DNA of 64,000 bases, from NCBI RefSeq assembly GCF_009925085.1, contig NZ_JAABNR010000006.1:62001-126000 (forward strand). Direction: 5' to 3'. The notes under the pieces were generated by a model. It made no database searches and was not told where the DNA came from. It worked only from the letters and a program-made list of their open reading frames with translations. The stretch is from Stagnihabitans tardus (GTDB taxonomy: Bacteria; Pseudomonadota; Alphaproteobacteria; Rhodobacterales; Rhodobacteraceae). Positions 1-8,641 of this stretch are shown one piece after another (within the stretch, counting starts at the first letter, position 1; each line of letters begins with the position of its first letter). Made by a program: the position numbers and the translations under genes.

Positions 1-1
1 C

Positions 2-202
2 CGCTTTGGCCTGTGGCGCCAGATCGCGCTGGCCGTGGGGATCCTGGTGCTGGTCCAGGGCCTGGCCACGGCGGCCGGGGGGGCGGGAGGCAGGCTCTCG
101 CAGGGCTGGGCGCTGGCCTATGCGGCGCCGGTCCTGGGCTTTGCCCTGGCCTTCGGGCTCCTGGCCTGGGCGGGGCGTTCGCGGCGGATGGGGGCCTCCT
201 GA
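2..202 (+). CDS. lptF: LptF, C-terminal fragment (LPS export permease)
   Basis: Partial gene cut by the left window edge; the last 66 codons are visible. They hold two hydrophobic stretches (about residues 9-23 and 43-60 of the fragment) and a short basic tail, as expected for the last membrane segments of a YjgP/YjgQ permease. LptF pairs with LptG and the LptB ATPase to pull lipopolysaccharide out of the inner membrane. Identification rests mainly on position: the stop codon overlaps the ATG of lptG, and lptF-lptG-lptD-surA is a common alphaproteobacterial order. The fragment alone is too short to identify the family. Confidence 0.75.
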   Translation, partial: RFGLWRQIALAVGILVLVQGLATAAGGAGGRLSQGWALAYAAPVLGFALAFGLLAWAGRSRRMGAS

Positions 203-1296
203 TGGTCCTGCATCTGTACATCGCGCGCCGCTTCCTCTGGCTGACCTTCCGCATCTTCGCGGGGTTCTTCGCGCTGATGGTGGCGCTGGACATGGTCGAC
301 GAGCTGCGCCGCTTTTCGGACGAGGGCCTGACGCTGTCGGGCGCGCTGATGCTGGCGGTGATGAATGTGCCTGCGACCTTCTACAAGCTTTTGCCCTTGA
401 TCGTCATCCTGTCGGCCATCTCGCTTTTCATCGGCCTTGCGCGGTCGTCGGAACTGGTCGTCATGCGCGCCTCGGGGCGGTCGGGGCTGGTGATCCTGCT
501 GGCGCCCGCCGTCACGGCCTTCCTTTTGGGCGCGGTCTGCGTCACGGTGCTCGATCCGCTCGTCGCTGCCACCTCGCGGCGCTATGACGTGCTGAGCCAG
601 GGCCAGTCGCGCGGCGGCTCGGTCCTGTCGGTGTCAGAGGCCGGGCTCTGGCTGCGCCAGGGCAGCGAAGAGGGCCAGACCGTGGTCTCTGCCGCCCGCG
701 CCAACCTGGACGGGACCGCGCTTTACGAGGTCACCTTCCTGACCTTCGGCCCCGATGGCACGCCCGAAACCCGGATCGAGGCGCAAGAGGCGGTCCTGGG
801 CGAGGGCGCCTGGGATCTCAGCGGCGCGAAGCGCTGGTCGCTGCGGCAAGAGAACCCCGAGCGCCGGGCCGAGGCCCTCGGCCCCGGGGCGAGCCTGCCC
901 ACCGACCTGACCCGCGACCGCATCCGCGCGGGCTTCGGCACGCCGGGCGCCATCGGCTTCTGGGCCCTGCCCGACTATATCGCGGGCCTGCACCGGGCGG
1001 GCTTTTCGGCGCTTGGCCACGAGGTCTGGTACCAGATGGAGCTGGCCCAGCCGCTGCTCTTCGCCGCCATGGTGCTTTTGGCGGGGGGCTTCACCATGGG
1101 TCATGCGCGGCTGAGGCGCGGCGGGCTCTTGATCCTGGGGGCGGTGCTGTCGGGCTTTGCCGTCTTCTTCCTGCGCAACTTCGGCCAGGTCCTGGGCGAG
1201 AACGGCCAGATCCCCATCCTTCTTGCCGCCTGGACCCCGCCCATCGCCGCCCTGCTCTTTGCCCTTGGGCTGCTCTTGCACCTGGAGGACGGTTGA
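202..1296 (+). CDS. lptG: LPS export ABC transporter permease LptG
   Basis: 364-residue inner-membrane permease of the YjgP/YjgQ family, partner of LptF in the LptBFGC complex that extracts LPS for transport to the outer membrane. The N-terminal segment with LTFRIFAGFFALMVALDMVDELRR, two following hydrophobic segments (about 50-105), a soluble beta-rich periplasmic domain (about 125-265) and three C-terminal membrane helices match the family plan. The ATG overlaps the lptF stop (TGATG), and its own stop overlaps the lptD ATG, so the genes look translationally coupled. A longer in-frame reading from base 13 exists but runs inside lptF and is not used here. Confidence 0.92.
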   Translation: MVLHLYIARRFLWLTFRIFAGFFALMVALDMVDELRRFSDEGLTLSGALMLAVMNVPATFYKLLPLIVILSAISLFIGLARSSELVVMRASGRSGLVILLAPAVTAFLLGAVCVTVLDPLVAATSRRYDVLSQGQSRGGSVLSVSEAGLWLRQGSEEGQTVVSAARANLDGTALYEVTFLTFGPDGTPETRIEAQEAVLGEGAWDLSGAKRWSLRQENPERRAEALGPGASLPTDLTRDRIRAGFGTPGAIGFWALPDYIAGLHRAGFSALGHEVWYQMELAQPLLFAAMVLLAGGFTMGHARLRRGGLLILGAVLSGFAVFFLRNFGQVLGENGQIPILLAAWTPPIAALLFALGLLLHLEDG

Positions 1297-3416
1297 TGCG
1301 TCTGCTTGTCCTTCTGCTTTCGCTGCTCTGGGCCCTTCCGGCCGCCGCACAGGACCAGGCCACCCTGGTGGCCGACCGGCTGACGCTGCAAAGCAGCAAG
1401 GTCATGGTCGCCTCGGGCCATGTCGAGGTGTTCTACAAGGGCCAGCACATCACGGCCTCCCGCGTGGTCTATGACGCGGCCCAGGATCACCTGGTCATCG
1501 AGGGGCCGATCCTGATCACCGATGCCAGCGGCAGCCGCATCACCGCCGACAGCGCCGAATTCACCGCCGATCTGACCGAGGGCCTGATCCGCACCGCCCG
1601 CATCGTCATGGCCGAACAGTTGCAACTGGCCGCGGCCGAGATGCGGCGCGACGGGAGCGTCACTGCGATGCGGTCGGTCGCGGCCTCGTCCTGCCGGGTC
1701 TGCGGCGATGGCCCGCCCCTGTGGGAGATCCGGGCGCGGCAAGTGGTCCATGACGCCCAGGCGCAGCAAATCTGGTTCACCGGGGCCTCGTTGCGCCTGG
1801 CGGGCGTGCCGGTGATCTACCTGCCCGTCCTGCGTGTGCCCGACCCGACGCTGGACCGCGCCCAGGGCTTCCTCTTCCCCGAACTCAGCGCCTCGACCGC
1901 CTTGGGCACCGGGATCAGCCTGCCCTATTTCATCCCCCTCGGACGCTCGCGCGATCTGACCCTGACGCCCTTCCTGACCGACAACGGCGGGCGGACCCTG
2001 GGCTGGCGCTATCGCCAGGCCTATGCCAGTGGCACGCTGGAGCTTGCAGGCGCCTTCAGCCGCGACCGGTTGCTGCCCACCGACCTGCGCGGCACCCTGC
2101 GCGCCAAGGCCGCTTTCGACCTGGGCGGCGACTGGCACCTGGGCTTCGATGGCACCCTGGTCTCGGACCCGGCCTATCTGCAGGACTATGGCATCTCGGA
2201 GGAAGACCGCCTGGTCTCGACCCTTCGCTTGAGCCGGGTGACGCGCGACAGCTTCACCTCGGCCGAACTGACCTCGTTGCGCACCCTGCGCACGACCGAA
2301 AGCAACGCGACCCAGCCCTCGACCCTGACCGGGGCCGAGGCCGTGCGGCGCTTCACCCCCGGCGCGCTTGGCGGCACGGCCACGCTCTACGCCGAAATCT
2401 CGGGGCAAAGGCGCAATGCGACCTCGGGGGCGGATGGCGATGGCGACGGGATCGCCGATGGGCGCGACATGGGGCGGGTCAGCCTGGGGGCCGCATGGGC
2501 GCGGCGCTGGGTGACGCCGGGGGGCGTGACGCTGGATGCGGGGCTCCAGGCGGGGGCGGATTTCTACTCGATCGACCAGGATGACCTTTATGCGGGCGAT
2601 GCGGCGCGGACCTCTGCGCGCGGCGCCCTGCGGCTGGGCTATCCGCTGATCCGGCGCGATGCGGGCGGCGTCACGCTTCTGGAGCCGCATCTGCAACTGG
2701 TGACCGCCCGGACCCGCGCCGATGCCGCGATCCCCAACGAGGACTCCGCGCTCGTCGAATTCGACGAGGCCAATCTTTACGCCCTTGACCGCTTCCCCGG
2801 CGCCGATGCGCTGGAAACCGGGCTGCGGCTGAACCTCGGGCTTTCGGTCACGCGGCAATCGGATGCCGGGCCGGATTGGGGCCTGACCCTGGGCCGGGTC
2901 ATCCGGCTGGACGAGACCCGCGCGTTTTCCACCGCCTCGGGCCTGGGCGGGGCGGCTTCGGACTGGCTGGTGGCGGGCCAGGTGACGCTGGACAGCCGCC
3001 TGTCGCTGACCGCAAGGGCCCTGGTGGGCGAAGATGCCAGCCTCAGCCGCTTTGAAAGCCGCTTCGCGCTGACGGGTCAAAGGGCCGGCCTGTCGGGCGG
3101 CTATGAATTCGTGCCCGCCGATGCCACGCAGGGCCGGGCCGAGGACATCCGCGAAGTCGTCCTGGACGGCACGGCGCGGCTGGGCGACTTCTGGACGCTG
3201 TCGGCTTCCGACCGCTATGACCTGTCCAGCCAGACCACCCGGGCCAGCCTGGGGCTTGGCTTCCGCAACGAATGTCTGTCGGTCGATCTTTCCGTCTCGC
3301 GCCGCTTTACAAGCTCGTCTATTGTCGCCCCAAGCTCGGATTTCGGCCTGACGGTCGAGCTTCTGGGCCTGGGCGGGGCCTCCAAGGGCCGGGCCGCCAC
3401 GACTTGCCGGAGGTGA
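1296..3416 (+). CDS. lptD: LPS assembly outer-membrane protein LptD
   Basis: 706-residue LptD (OstA/Imp). It begins with a signal peptide (MRLLVLLLSLLWALPAAAQ), followed by an OstA-type N-terminal beta-jellyroll (about 25-120) and a long C-terminal beta-barrel. LptD with LptE inserts LPS into the outer leaflet. The protein has exactly four cysteines: a C-x-x-C pair near 133/136 and two near the C-terminus (NECLS and TTCRR). This parallels the four-cysteine disulfide pattern of Escherichia coli LptD, although the spacing differs. The ATG overlaps the lptG TGA; a TTG one codon upstream is less likely. It is shorter than the E. coli protein, as is usual in this group. Confidence 0.93.
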   Translation: MRLLVLLLSLLWALPAAAQDQATLVADRLTLQSSKVMVASGHVEVFYKGQHITASRVVYDAAQDHLVIEGPILITDASGSRITADSAEFTADLTEGLIRTARIVMAEQLQLAAAEMRRDGSVTAMRSVAASSCRVCGDGPPLWEIRARQVVHDAQAQQIWFTGASLRLAGVPVIYLPVLRVPDPTLDRAQGFLFPELSASTALGTGISLPYFIPLGRSRDLTLTPFLTDNGGRTLGWRYRQAYASGTLELAGAFSRDRLLPTDLRGTLRAKAAFDLGGDWHLGFDGTLVSDPAYLQDYGISEEDRLVSTLRLSRVTRDSFTSAELTSLRTLRTTESNATQPSTLTGAEAVRRFTPGALGGTATLYAEISGQRRNATSGADGDGDGIADGRDMGRVSLGAAWARRWVTPGGVTLDAGLQAGADFYSIDQDDLYAGDAARTSARGALRLGYPLIRRDAGGVTLLEPHLQLVTARTRADAAIPNEDSALVEFDEANLYALDRFPGADALETGLRLNLGLSVTRQSDAGPDWGLTLGRVIRLDETRAFSTASGLGGAASDWLVAGQVTLDSRLSLTARALVGEDASLSRFESRFALTGQRAGLSGGYEFVPADATQGRAEDIREVVLDGTARLGDFWTLSASDRYDLSSQTTRASLGLGFRNECLSVDLSVSRRFTSSSIVAPSSDFGLTVELLGLGGASKGRAATTCRR

Positions 3417-3418
3417 AG

Positions 3419-4693
3419 ATGACAGCGCTTTTGACCCATAGCTTGCGCGGCCTTGCGCTTTTGGCGCTTTTGGCGGGGCCCGTCTTGGCCGAGGTGCCGT
3501 TTTCGGGCAGCACCTCCGCCGAACCCGCAGCCCCGGCCCCGGTCGAGCCGCAGTCCTTCCCCACCGGCGCCGCCGATCCCATGGCGCCCCAGCCCCTGCC
3601 GCCGCCCATCACCTCGATCGCCCCGGTGATCATCGCCAATGGCGCCGCCATCTCGGATTTCGAGATCGACCAGCGCGTGGCCTTCCTGACCGCCCTGCAG
3701 CAGCAGGGCGACCTGCGGACCCTGGCGCTCCAGGCGCTGATCGGCGAGCGGCTGCAATCGGTCGAGGCGCGGCGCCTGGGGCTTTCGGTCACGCCCGAAC
3801 AGATCCGCGGCGGGATGGAGGAATTCGCCGCCCGCGCGAAACTCTCGCTCGAGGCCTTCCTGTTCGAGATGGAAAAGGCCGGCGTCGCGCCCGAGACCTT
3901 CCGCGACTTCGTCGCGTCGGGGCTTCTGTGGCGGGCGGCTGCGCGCGAGAAATTCGCGGGCCGCATCGAGGTGACCGAGGCCGAGGTCGACCGGGCGCTC
4001 GGCATGGGCGCCTCGGCCGGAGAGGGGCGCCGGGTGCTTCTGTCGGAACTGGTGATCCCCGCCGATGGCAGCCGCGATGTCGTGGCGCTGGCCGGGCGGG
4101 TCAAGCTGGCGATCCGCACCGAGAAGGATTTCGCGCTGATGGCGCGGCAGTTCTCCAAGGCCACGACGGCCGCTTCGGGGGGCGAGCTGGGCTGGCTGGA
4201 CGAAAGCGCCCTGCCCGGGCCGGTCCAGGCCGCGCTGTCGGGCCTGCGTCCGGGCGAGGTCACCAATGTCCTGCCCATCTCCGGGGGGGCGGCGCTTTAC
4301 CTCCTGCGGCAAGAGGGGGCAGTGGCGGGCGAGGGCGCCTCGGTGGTGGAATATGCGCTGCTGGCAGGCGGCACGGGGACGCTGGCGGCCCAGGTCATGG
4401 GCTGCGACGGGCTTTACCCCGTGGCGCGCAAGGGCGCGGTCCTGACCCGCGAGACCCGGCCCGAGGCCGCCCTGCCCGCCGATCTCGCGGCGGCCGTTTC
4501 GGGGATGGATGGGGGCGAGGCCCGGGTTCTGGCCGATGGCCGCGTCCTGGTCCTGTGTTCGCGCAGCAAGGCCTCTGGCCTGCCCCAGGCCCGTGAGGCG
4601 GTGCGGACCGATATCCTGAACCGCAAGGTCGGGCTTCTGGCCGAGGCCTGGGCCGAAGAGCTGCGCTTCAACGCCTTTGTCGAAACGCCCTGA
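3419..4693 (+). CDS. surA: Periplasmic chaperone/peptidyl-prolyl isomerase SurA
   Basis: 424-residue SurA-like protein that escorts outer-membrane proteins through the periplasm. A signal peptide (MTALLTHSLRGLALLALLAG..LAE) is followed by a Pro/Ala-rich linker, a SurA N-terminal domain (NGAAISDFEIDQRVAFL, about 75-185) and one parvulin-type region (about 205-310, with FALMARQFSKATTAASGGELGWL). The ATG at 3419 follows a GGAGG inside the last codons of lptD and lies 2 nt past the lptD stop. Cotranscription with lptD fits, because LptD is a classic SurA client. Only one parvulin repeat is obvious, as in many alphaproteobacterial SurA proteins. Confidence 0.88.
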   Translation: MTALLTHSLRGLALLALLAGPVLAEVPFSGSTSAEPAAPAPVEPQSFPTGAADPMAPQPLPPPITSIAPVIIANGAAISDFEIDQRVAFLTALQQQGDLRTLALQALIGERLQSVEARRLGLSVTPEQIRGGMEEFAARAKLSLEAFLFEMEKAGVAPETFRDFVASGLLWRAAAREKFAGRIEVTEAEVDRALGMGASAGEGRRVLLSELVIPADGSRDVVALAGRVKLAIRTEKDFALMARQFSKATTAASGGELGWLDESALPGPVQAALSGLRPGEVTNVLPISGGAALYLLRQEGAVAGEGASVVEYALLAGGTGTLAAQVMGCDGLYPVARKGAVLTRETRPEAALPADLAAAVSGMDGGEARVLADGRVLVLCSRSKASGLPQAREAVRTDILNRKVGLLAEAWAEELRFNAFVETP

Positions 4694-4702
4694 CCCCAGG
4701 AG

Positions 4703-4723
4703 GCCCCGGGTCAAGCCCGGGGC
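4703..4723. repeat. GC hairpin, CCCCGGG stem with TCAAG loop
   Basis: Perfect inverted repeat GCCCCGGG-TCAAG-CCCGGGGC just after the surA stop. The same hairpin, with the same or reverse-complementary loop, recurs at 7777-7797 (stem changed to GCTCCGGG/CCCGGAGC), 7864-7884, 29092-29112 and 29217-29239, so it is a dispersed repeat. There is no T-tract, so it is not a standard intrinsic terminator. Confidence 0.7.
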
Positions 4724-4812
4724 AGCAGCTTGGGATCGGCACCGGGGTCGCTCAAGCCCGCCCCCTGGCGCCCCGAGCCCATGATGCCCCAACGTCACGA
4801 AAGACCCAAAGC

Positions 4813-5781
4813 ATGATCGCACCGATTGCCCTGACCTGCGGCGAACCTGCGGGTATCGGCGCCGAGATCGCCCCGCTGGCCCGGGCCGCCCTGCCCGACC
4901 TGCCCTTCTTCTGGATCGGCGACCCGCGCCACCTGATCCCGGGGACCCGGTTCAAGGTCATAGGCTCCCCTGCCGAGGCTTTGCGCCTGGCCCCCGACAC
5001 CCTGCCCGTCCTGGCCCATGACTTCGACGGCCCCGCCACCTTGGGCCAGGCGCGGCCCGAACATGCCAAGGATGTCATCGCCGTCATCGCCCGCGCCGTG
5101 GAGCTGGTGCAGTCAGGCCAGGCCTCGGCGCTCTGCACCCTGCCCATCCACAAGAAGGCACTGAAGGACGGCGCGGGTTTCGCCTTCCCGGGTCACACGG
5201 AATACCTGGCACATCTGGCAGGCGATGTGCCGGTGGTCATGATGCTGGCCTCCGACACCTTGCGCGTCGTGCCCGCCACGATCCACGAGGCCCTGTCCGA
5301 TGTGCCCCGCCTGCTGACGGCGGACCTGTTGGAAGAGGTCATCCGCCTGACCCATGCCGGCCTGATCCGCGATTTCGGCATCGCCTCCCCCCGGATCGCC
5401 GTGGCGGGCCTGAACCCCCATGCGGGCGAGGGCGGCGCCATGGGGACCGAAGAGATCACCCTGATCGCCCCCCTCCTGACCCGCCTCAAGGCCGAGGGCC
5501 TCGACCTGCGCGGCCCCCTGTCCGCCGACACGATGTTTCACGCCCGCGCGCGCGCGACCTATGACGCGGCCATCTGCATGTATCACGACCAGGCGCTGAT
5601 CCCGATCAAGACCCTGGCCTTCGACGAGGGCGTGAACGTGACCTTGGGCCTGCCCTTCATCCGCACCTCGCCCGACCACGGCACGGGCTTCGACATCGCG
5701 GGCAAGGGGCTGGCGCGGGCGGACAGCACGGTGGCGGCCCTGGCGATGGCGGCGCGCATGGCGGCGGCGCGGAGCAAGTAG
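4813..5781 (+). CDS. pdxA: 4-hydroxythreonine-4-phosphate dehydrogenase PdxA
   Basis: 322-residue PdxA, which oxidises 4-phosphohydroxy-L-threonine in the DXP-dependent pyridoxal 5'-phosphate pathway. Family motifs are clear: TCGEPAGIGAE at the N-terminus, PGHTEYLAHL (metal-ligand His), the AICMYHDQALIPIK block, and TSPDHGTGFDIAGKG near the C-terminus. It follows surA by 119 bp that contain a GC hairpin. In many alphaproteobacteria pdxA is followed by ksgA; here ksgA is missing and the next gene is convergent, so the usual operon ends at pdxA. Confidence 0.95.
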   Translation: MIAPIALTCGEPAGIGAEIAPLARAALPDLPFFWIGDPRHLIPGTRFKVIGSPAEALRLAPDTLPVLAHDFDGPATLGQARPEHAKDVIAVIARAVELVQSGQASALCTLPIHKKALKDGAGFAFPGHTEYLAHLAGDVPVVMMLASDTLRVVPATIHEALSDVPRLLTADLLEEVIRLTHAGLIRDFGIASPRIAVAGLNPHAGEGGAMGTEEITLIAPLLTRLKAEGLDLRGPLSADTMFHARARATYDAAICMYHDQALIPIKTLAFDEGVNVTLGLPFIRTSPDHGTGFDIAGKGLARADSTVAALAMAARMAAARSK

Positions 5782-5880
5782 GGGCGCTGCCCCTCGGCCT
5801 GCGGCCTCACCCCGGAGATATTTTTGCCAAATTGAAAGCACAAACGCATTGCCGCTTTCAATTTGGCCCAAATATCTCCC
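5782..5880. repeat. Composite intergenic element (two cores head to head)
   Basis: Immediately after the pdxA stop there is an AGGGGC-GCT-GCCCCT hairpin, then a GGCC-TGC-GGCC hairpin, then the core GGAGATATTT..CCAAATTGAAAGC (5813-5839). After a 13-nt loop the core returns inverted as GCTTTCAATTTGG..AAATATCTCC (5853-5878). pdxA and the VOC gene converge here, so the pair could form a roughly 26-bp imperfect hairpin read from both sides. This is one of more than 20 copies in the window. Confidence 0.75.
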
Positions 5881-5907
5881 GCCGGAGGCAAGCGCCGGAA
5901 CGGCGCT

Positions 5908-6297
5908 CTACTTGGGTTGGATCAGGTCCCAGCGGTGGCCGAATGGATCGCGCCAGACGGCGACCTTGCCGTAAGGCTCATCGCGGGGGGCTTCTTCGAA
6001 GATGCCGCCCACCGCCGTGATCCGGGCGGCATCGGCGTCGAAATCCTCGGTGGCGGCAAAGAGCCAGACGCGGCCGCCCATGGGATGGGCGAGGGCGGCA
6101 AGCTGCGCCTCGCCCTCGGCCCGGGCGAGGACCACGCGCAGGCCCGGGGCGGGTTCGATCGTCACCCAGCGCTTGCGGCTGCCATCAGGACGGGTCTGGT
6201 CGAAGTCTTCGATCAGCGGAAAGCCCAGGCCCTGGCAGTAAAATGCGATGGCGGCATCGTAGTCTGGGACGAGGATGGAAAAGCCAGACAGGCGCAT
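5908..6297 (-). CDS. VOC/glyoxalase-family protein
   Basis: 129-residue single-domain vicinal-oxygen-chelate protein. It shows the opening SGFSILVPDYDAAIAFYCQGLGF, the middle WVTIEPAPGLRVVLARAEGE and the closing AVWRDPFGHRWDLIQPK, which together give the two beta-alpha-beta-beta-beta modules of the fold. The substrate cannot be read from sequence; the family includes glyoxalases, ring-cleaving dioxygenases and resistance proteins. The ATG at 6297 overlaps the bpt stop by one base, so the two genes are probably translated from one message. A longer reading upstream would sit inside bpt and is rejected. Confidence 0.85.
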   Translation of the reverse strand: MRLSGFSILVPDYDAAIAFYCQGLGFPLIEDFDQTRPDGSRKRWVTIEPAPGLRVVLARAEGEAQLAALAHPMGGRVWLFAATEDFDADAARITAVGGIFEEAPRDEPYGKVAVWRDPFGHRWDLIQPK

Positions 6298-7157
6298 CAG
6301 CTCTTGTCGCCGGGCAAGGCGGGGCGGGCGTCGGGGCGCGATTCCGGCAAAGCGATGCGGGCCACCTGTTCGGCGATGGGCTCGACCGAGAGGGGGTGCA
6401 GCTCGGCGCGGTGGGTCTCGGGGTCGCCGATGGGGGACCATTGGCCGCCCTTGTAGATCTCGAGCGCCGAAAACTTGGCCTTGTAGCCCATCTTGCGCGA
6501 GCCCGGCACCCAATAGCCCAGGTAGACGAAGGGCAGCCCCGCCTCGCGCGCGATCTCGATATGGTCGAGGATGGCGAAGGTCCCCAAGGACAGATCGGCC
6601 AGGTCGGGATCGTAGAAGGAATAGACCATGCTCAGCCCGTCATCGAAGACATCAGTCAGCGAGACGGCGGCGAGCGGACGGCCGCGCTCACCGGGGCGCG
6701 AGGGGCGGGTGTATTCGATCACGCGGGACTTGATCGGGGTTTCCTCGACCATGGCGGCGAATTCGAAGACATCCATATCGGCCATGCCGCCATCGGCATG
6801 ACGCGCATCGAGGTAACGGCGGAAGAGGGCGAATTGGTCCTCGGTGGCCCAAGGCGAGGTCGCGTTGCGGCGCAGATGGGAGGCCGCCTTCATCACCTTG
6901 CGCTGTGTGCGGTTGGGCTGGAAATCGGCCACCCGGATGCGGGCCGAAAGGCAGGCCGAGCACTCGGCGCAGGAGGGCCGGTAAAGCACGTTCTGCGAAC
7001 GCCGAAAGCCCTGCTTGGACAGGGCATCGTTCAGCTTCTGCGCATGTTCGCCCTGCAGCGCGGTGAAGAGCTTGCGCTCCATCCGGCCATCCAGATAGGG
7101 GCAGGCCTGGGGGGCCGTCACATAAAACTGTGGCGCGATGGGAAGGGTGTGACGCAT
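6297..7157 (-). CDS. bpt: Aspartate/glutamate leucyltransferase Bpt
   Basis: 286-residue bacterial Bpt (arginyltransferase-like ATE family). It transfers leucine from Leu-tRNA to N-terminal Asp or Glu, marking proteins for ClpS/ClpAP under the N-degron pathway. Visible signatures are [23 protein letters not shown], the cysteine-containing [15 protein letters not shown] block and the C-terminal [22 protein letters not shown]. The ATG at 7157 begins [14 protein letters not shown], the conserved start of the family; a longer upstream reading is unlikely. The gene leads a tight pair with the VOC gene. Confidence 0.93.
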   Translation of the reverse strand: MRHTLPIAPQFYVTAPQACPYLDGRMERKLFTALQGEHAQKLNDALSKQGFRRSQNVLYRPSCAECSACLSARIRVADFQPNRTQRKVMKAASHLRRNATSPWATEDQFALFRRYLDARHADGGMADMDVFEFAAMVEETPIKSRVIEYTRPSRPGERGRPLAAVSLTDVFDDGLSMVYSFYDPDLADLSLGTFAILDHIEIAREAGLPFVYLGYWVPGSRKMGYKAKFSALEIYKGGQWSPIGDPETHRAELHPLSVEPIAEQVARIALPESRPDARPALPGDKS

Positions 7158-7287
7158 ATTGGCCCAAGTGCTTGCGGCCACAGGGTAGCAAGGCGCGGGC
7201 GCCGCGCCAAGCCCGTTTGCGCCCTCCGCTGCGCCGTTTACCAAAAGCCTGCGACTTTACGGCAAGAGAGAATTTACCTCTGCGGCC

Positions 7288-7752
7288 TCAGCGGAAGATC
7301 GGCGTCGGCCCAAGGGCCTCGCGGTTGACCAGCGCCGTGCCCAGCACGATGTCCGACAGGCTGCGGTGATCGCGGGTGAAGGCGATGAGCAGGACCGAGA
7401 GGACCTGGGGGATCACGAAAGCCACCGAGAGCGTGTAGAACAGCGTATGCAAAAAGGCCGTGCCGCCATCGATGGCTTGCGTGTCGCGGTCGATGAAGGT
7501 CAGGCCCATCATCCGCATGCCCAGGGTGGCGGAGTGGCGCGCAAGGCCGAGCCAACGGTAAAGGAAGTTCACCGCGACATAGAGCCCGCCCAGGAAGAAC
7601 AGCGCCAGGAACCCGGTCAGCACGGTCAGGAAAGTGGTGATCACGGCGATCAGCACCGTATCGATCACCCAGGCCAGAAGCCGCCGCCCGGCCACGCCCT
7701 GGAAGAGGCGCGCCTCGGGGATGACATGCAGGGTCTGTTGGGCGTGGTTCAT
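7288..7752 (-). CDS. RDD-family membrane protein
   Basis: 154-residue integral membrane protein with the RDD pattern: RRLLAWVIDTVLIAVITTFL (Arg, then Asp in the first helix), SATLGMRMMGL, and a closing ITRDHRSLSDIVLGTALVNRE-like segment with Arg and Asp. Three or four hydrophobic helices are visible at about 25-65 and 105-130. RDD proteins are of mostly unknown function, with some linked to ion exchange. It sits between the bpt and DUF2852 genes on the same strand, with about 140 bp of hairpin-bearing DNA before the upstream gene. Confidence 0.85.
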   Translation of the reverse strand: MNHAQQTLHVIPEARLFQGVAGRRLLAWVIDTVLIAVITTFLTVLTGFLALFFLGGLYVAVNFLYRWLGLARHSATLGMRMMGLTFIDRDTQAIDGGTAFLHTLFYTLSVAFVIPQVLSVLLIAFTRDHRSLSDIVLGTALVNREALGPTPIFR

Positions 7753-7776
7753 CGCGGTCTCCGCTGGGGCCCGGGT

Positions 7777-7884
7777 GCTCCGGGCTTGACCCGGAGCCTC
7801 TTGGGCAGGGATTGGGGGGCGGGGGATGGGGGGCTGCCCCCCCGGTGGAAAGACAGGGTCGGGGCCCCGGGTCGAGCCCGGGGC
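7777..7884. repeat. Two GC hairpins between RDD and DUF2852 genes
   Basis: Hairpin one is GCTCCGGG-CTTGA-CCCGGAGC (7777-7797) and hairpin two is GCCCCGGG-TCGAG-CCCGGGGC (7864-7884). Both belong to the family described at 4703. The second stem position is C/G in one copy and T/A in the other, a compensated change that suggests the hairpin itself is kept. Confidence 0.65.
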
Positions 7885-7894
7885 ACCCATGGTC

Positions 7895-8353
7895 TTACGA
7901 GGCGGGCGCTTCAGGCGCCGCAGCCGGACGGGCCGTCTTGGCGCGGTCGTCCATGAAGGCGTCGAACTCGGTCTTGTCCTTGGCCTCGCGCAGGCGCTGG
8001 AGGAAGGACTCGAAGGCCTCCTGCTCGTCCATCAGGCGGCGGATCGTCTCTTCGCGGTAGGCGTCGAAGGCCGAGTTGCCCGAGGAACGGAAGGCGCCAT
8101 TGCCGCCGCCGAAGCTGCGGCCGAAACGGTGCGATTGGTCGTGATTGCGGCAGGAACGGCCGAACATGCGTTTGCTCCAGATCATGTAGAAGAGGGTTGC
8201 GAGGCCCAGGGGCCAGAAGAAGATGAAGCCAAGGACCATGGCAGCGATCCAGGCGCCCTTGCCGCGCTGGTCCAGCCAGCCCTCGACATTGCGCGCCATG
8301 GTCAGGATGCCGCCCTTGGCCTTGGTGGCTTCGGGATAGGACTGGGTGTACAT
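7895..8353 (-). CDS. DUF2852 family protein
   Basis: 152-residue protein. One clear membrane helix (GKGAWIAAMVLGFIFFWPLGLATLFYMIWS, about 32-60) is followed by a Gly/Arg/His-rich segment and a charged helical region, FDAYREETIRRLMDEQEAFESFLQRLREAKDKTEFDAFM (about 98-135), with coiled-coil character. This matches DUF2852, a family common in alphaproteobacteria with no established function. The ATG has a GGAG about 6 nt upstream. A perfect 8+8 inverted repeat lies 16-36 nt upstream of the start, inside the probable promoter or 5' leader. Confidence 0.85.
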   Translation of the reverse strand: MYTQSYPEATKAKGGILTMARNVEGWLDQRGKGAWIAAMVLGFIFFWPLGLATLFYMIWSKRMFGRSCRNHDQSHRFGRSFGGGNGAFRSSGNSAFDAYREETIRRLMDEQEAFESFLQRLREAKDKTEFDAFMDDRAKTARPAAAPEAPAS

Positions 8354-8368
8354 TGCGTCTCCATTGCG

Positions 8369-8389
8369 ATGTGAATTCGTTTCACATCA
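8369..8389. promoter_or_regulatory. Perfect inverted repeat upstream of DUF2852 gene
   Basis: GATGTGAA-TTCGT-TTCACATC: two 8-bp arms around 5 nt, 16 bp upstream of the DUF2852 start codon. It has the size and symmetry of a dimeric repressor operator, or could act as an RNA hairpin in the 5' leader. The bound protein is unknown. Confidence 0.55.
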
Positions 8390-8585
8390 CCAAGATGGGA
8401 GACCTCAGCTTTTCGCGCAAGAGGGGATGTTATGATTATTTACATTAGGCCAAAATCCGCTGATTTGCCCCCGGCCAGCCCCTGCCCCGGCAGTCCGATT
8501 TCCACAAGTTGCGCTGCGCACACACCATCCGCAAGAAAACTTCAAAATATCACCCCCTTGCGACACTTTTCCCGTCTTTTTGCGG

Positions 8586-8613
8586 TTGACGCTGCCTTGC
8601 GGCGCCAATAGTG
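8586..8613 (+). promoter_or_regulatory. Predicted ilvB promoter
   Basis: A TTGACG -35 (8586-8591) and an AATAGT-like -10 near 8607-8612, about 15-16 bp apart. A start site near 8620 would place it some 20 nt before the leader-peptide ATG. The -10 is a weak match; support comes from its correct position ahead of the leader peptide. Confidence 0.5.
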
Positions 8614-8641
8614 TCCCCGCCATCGGAAGCTTGAGGGTGAA

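Noticed and set aside
1101-3080. Minus-strand open frame opposite lptD
   Set aside because: Shadow frame; lptD on the other strand has full family signatures and tight gene spacing.
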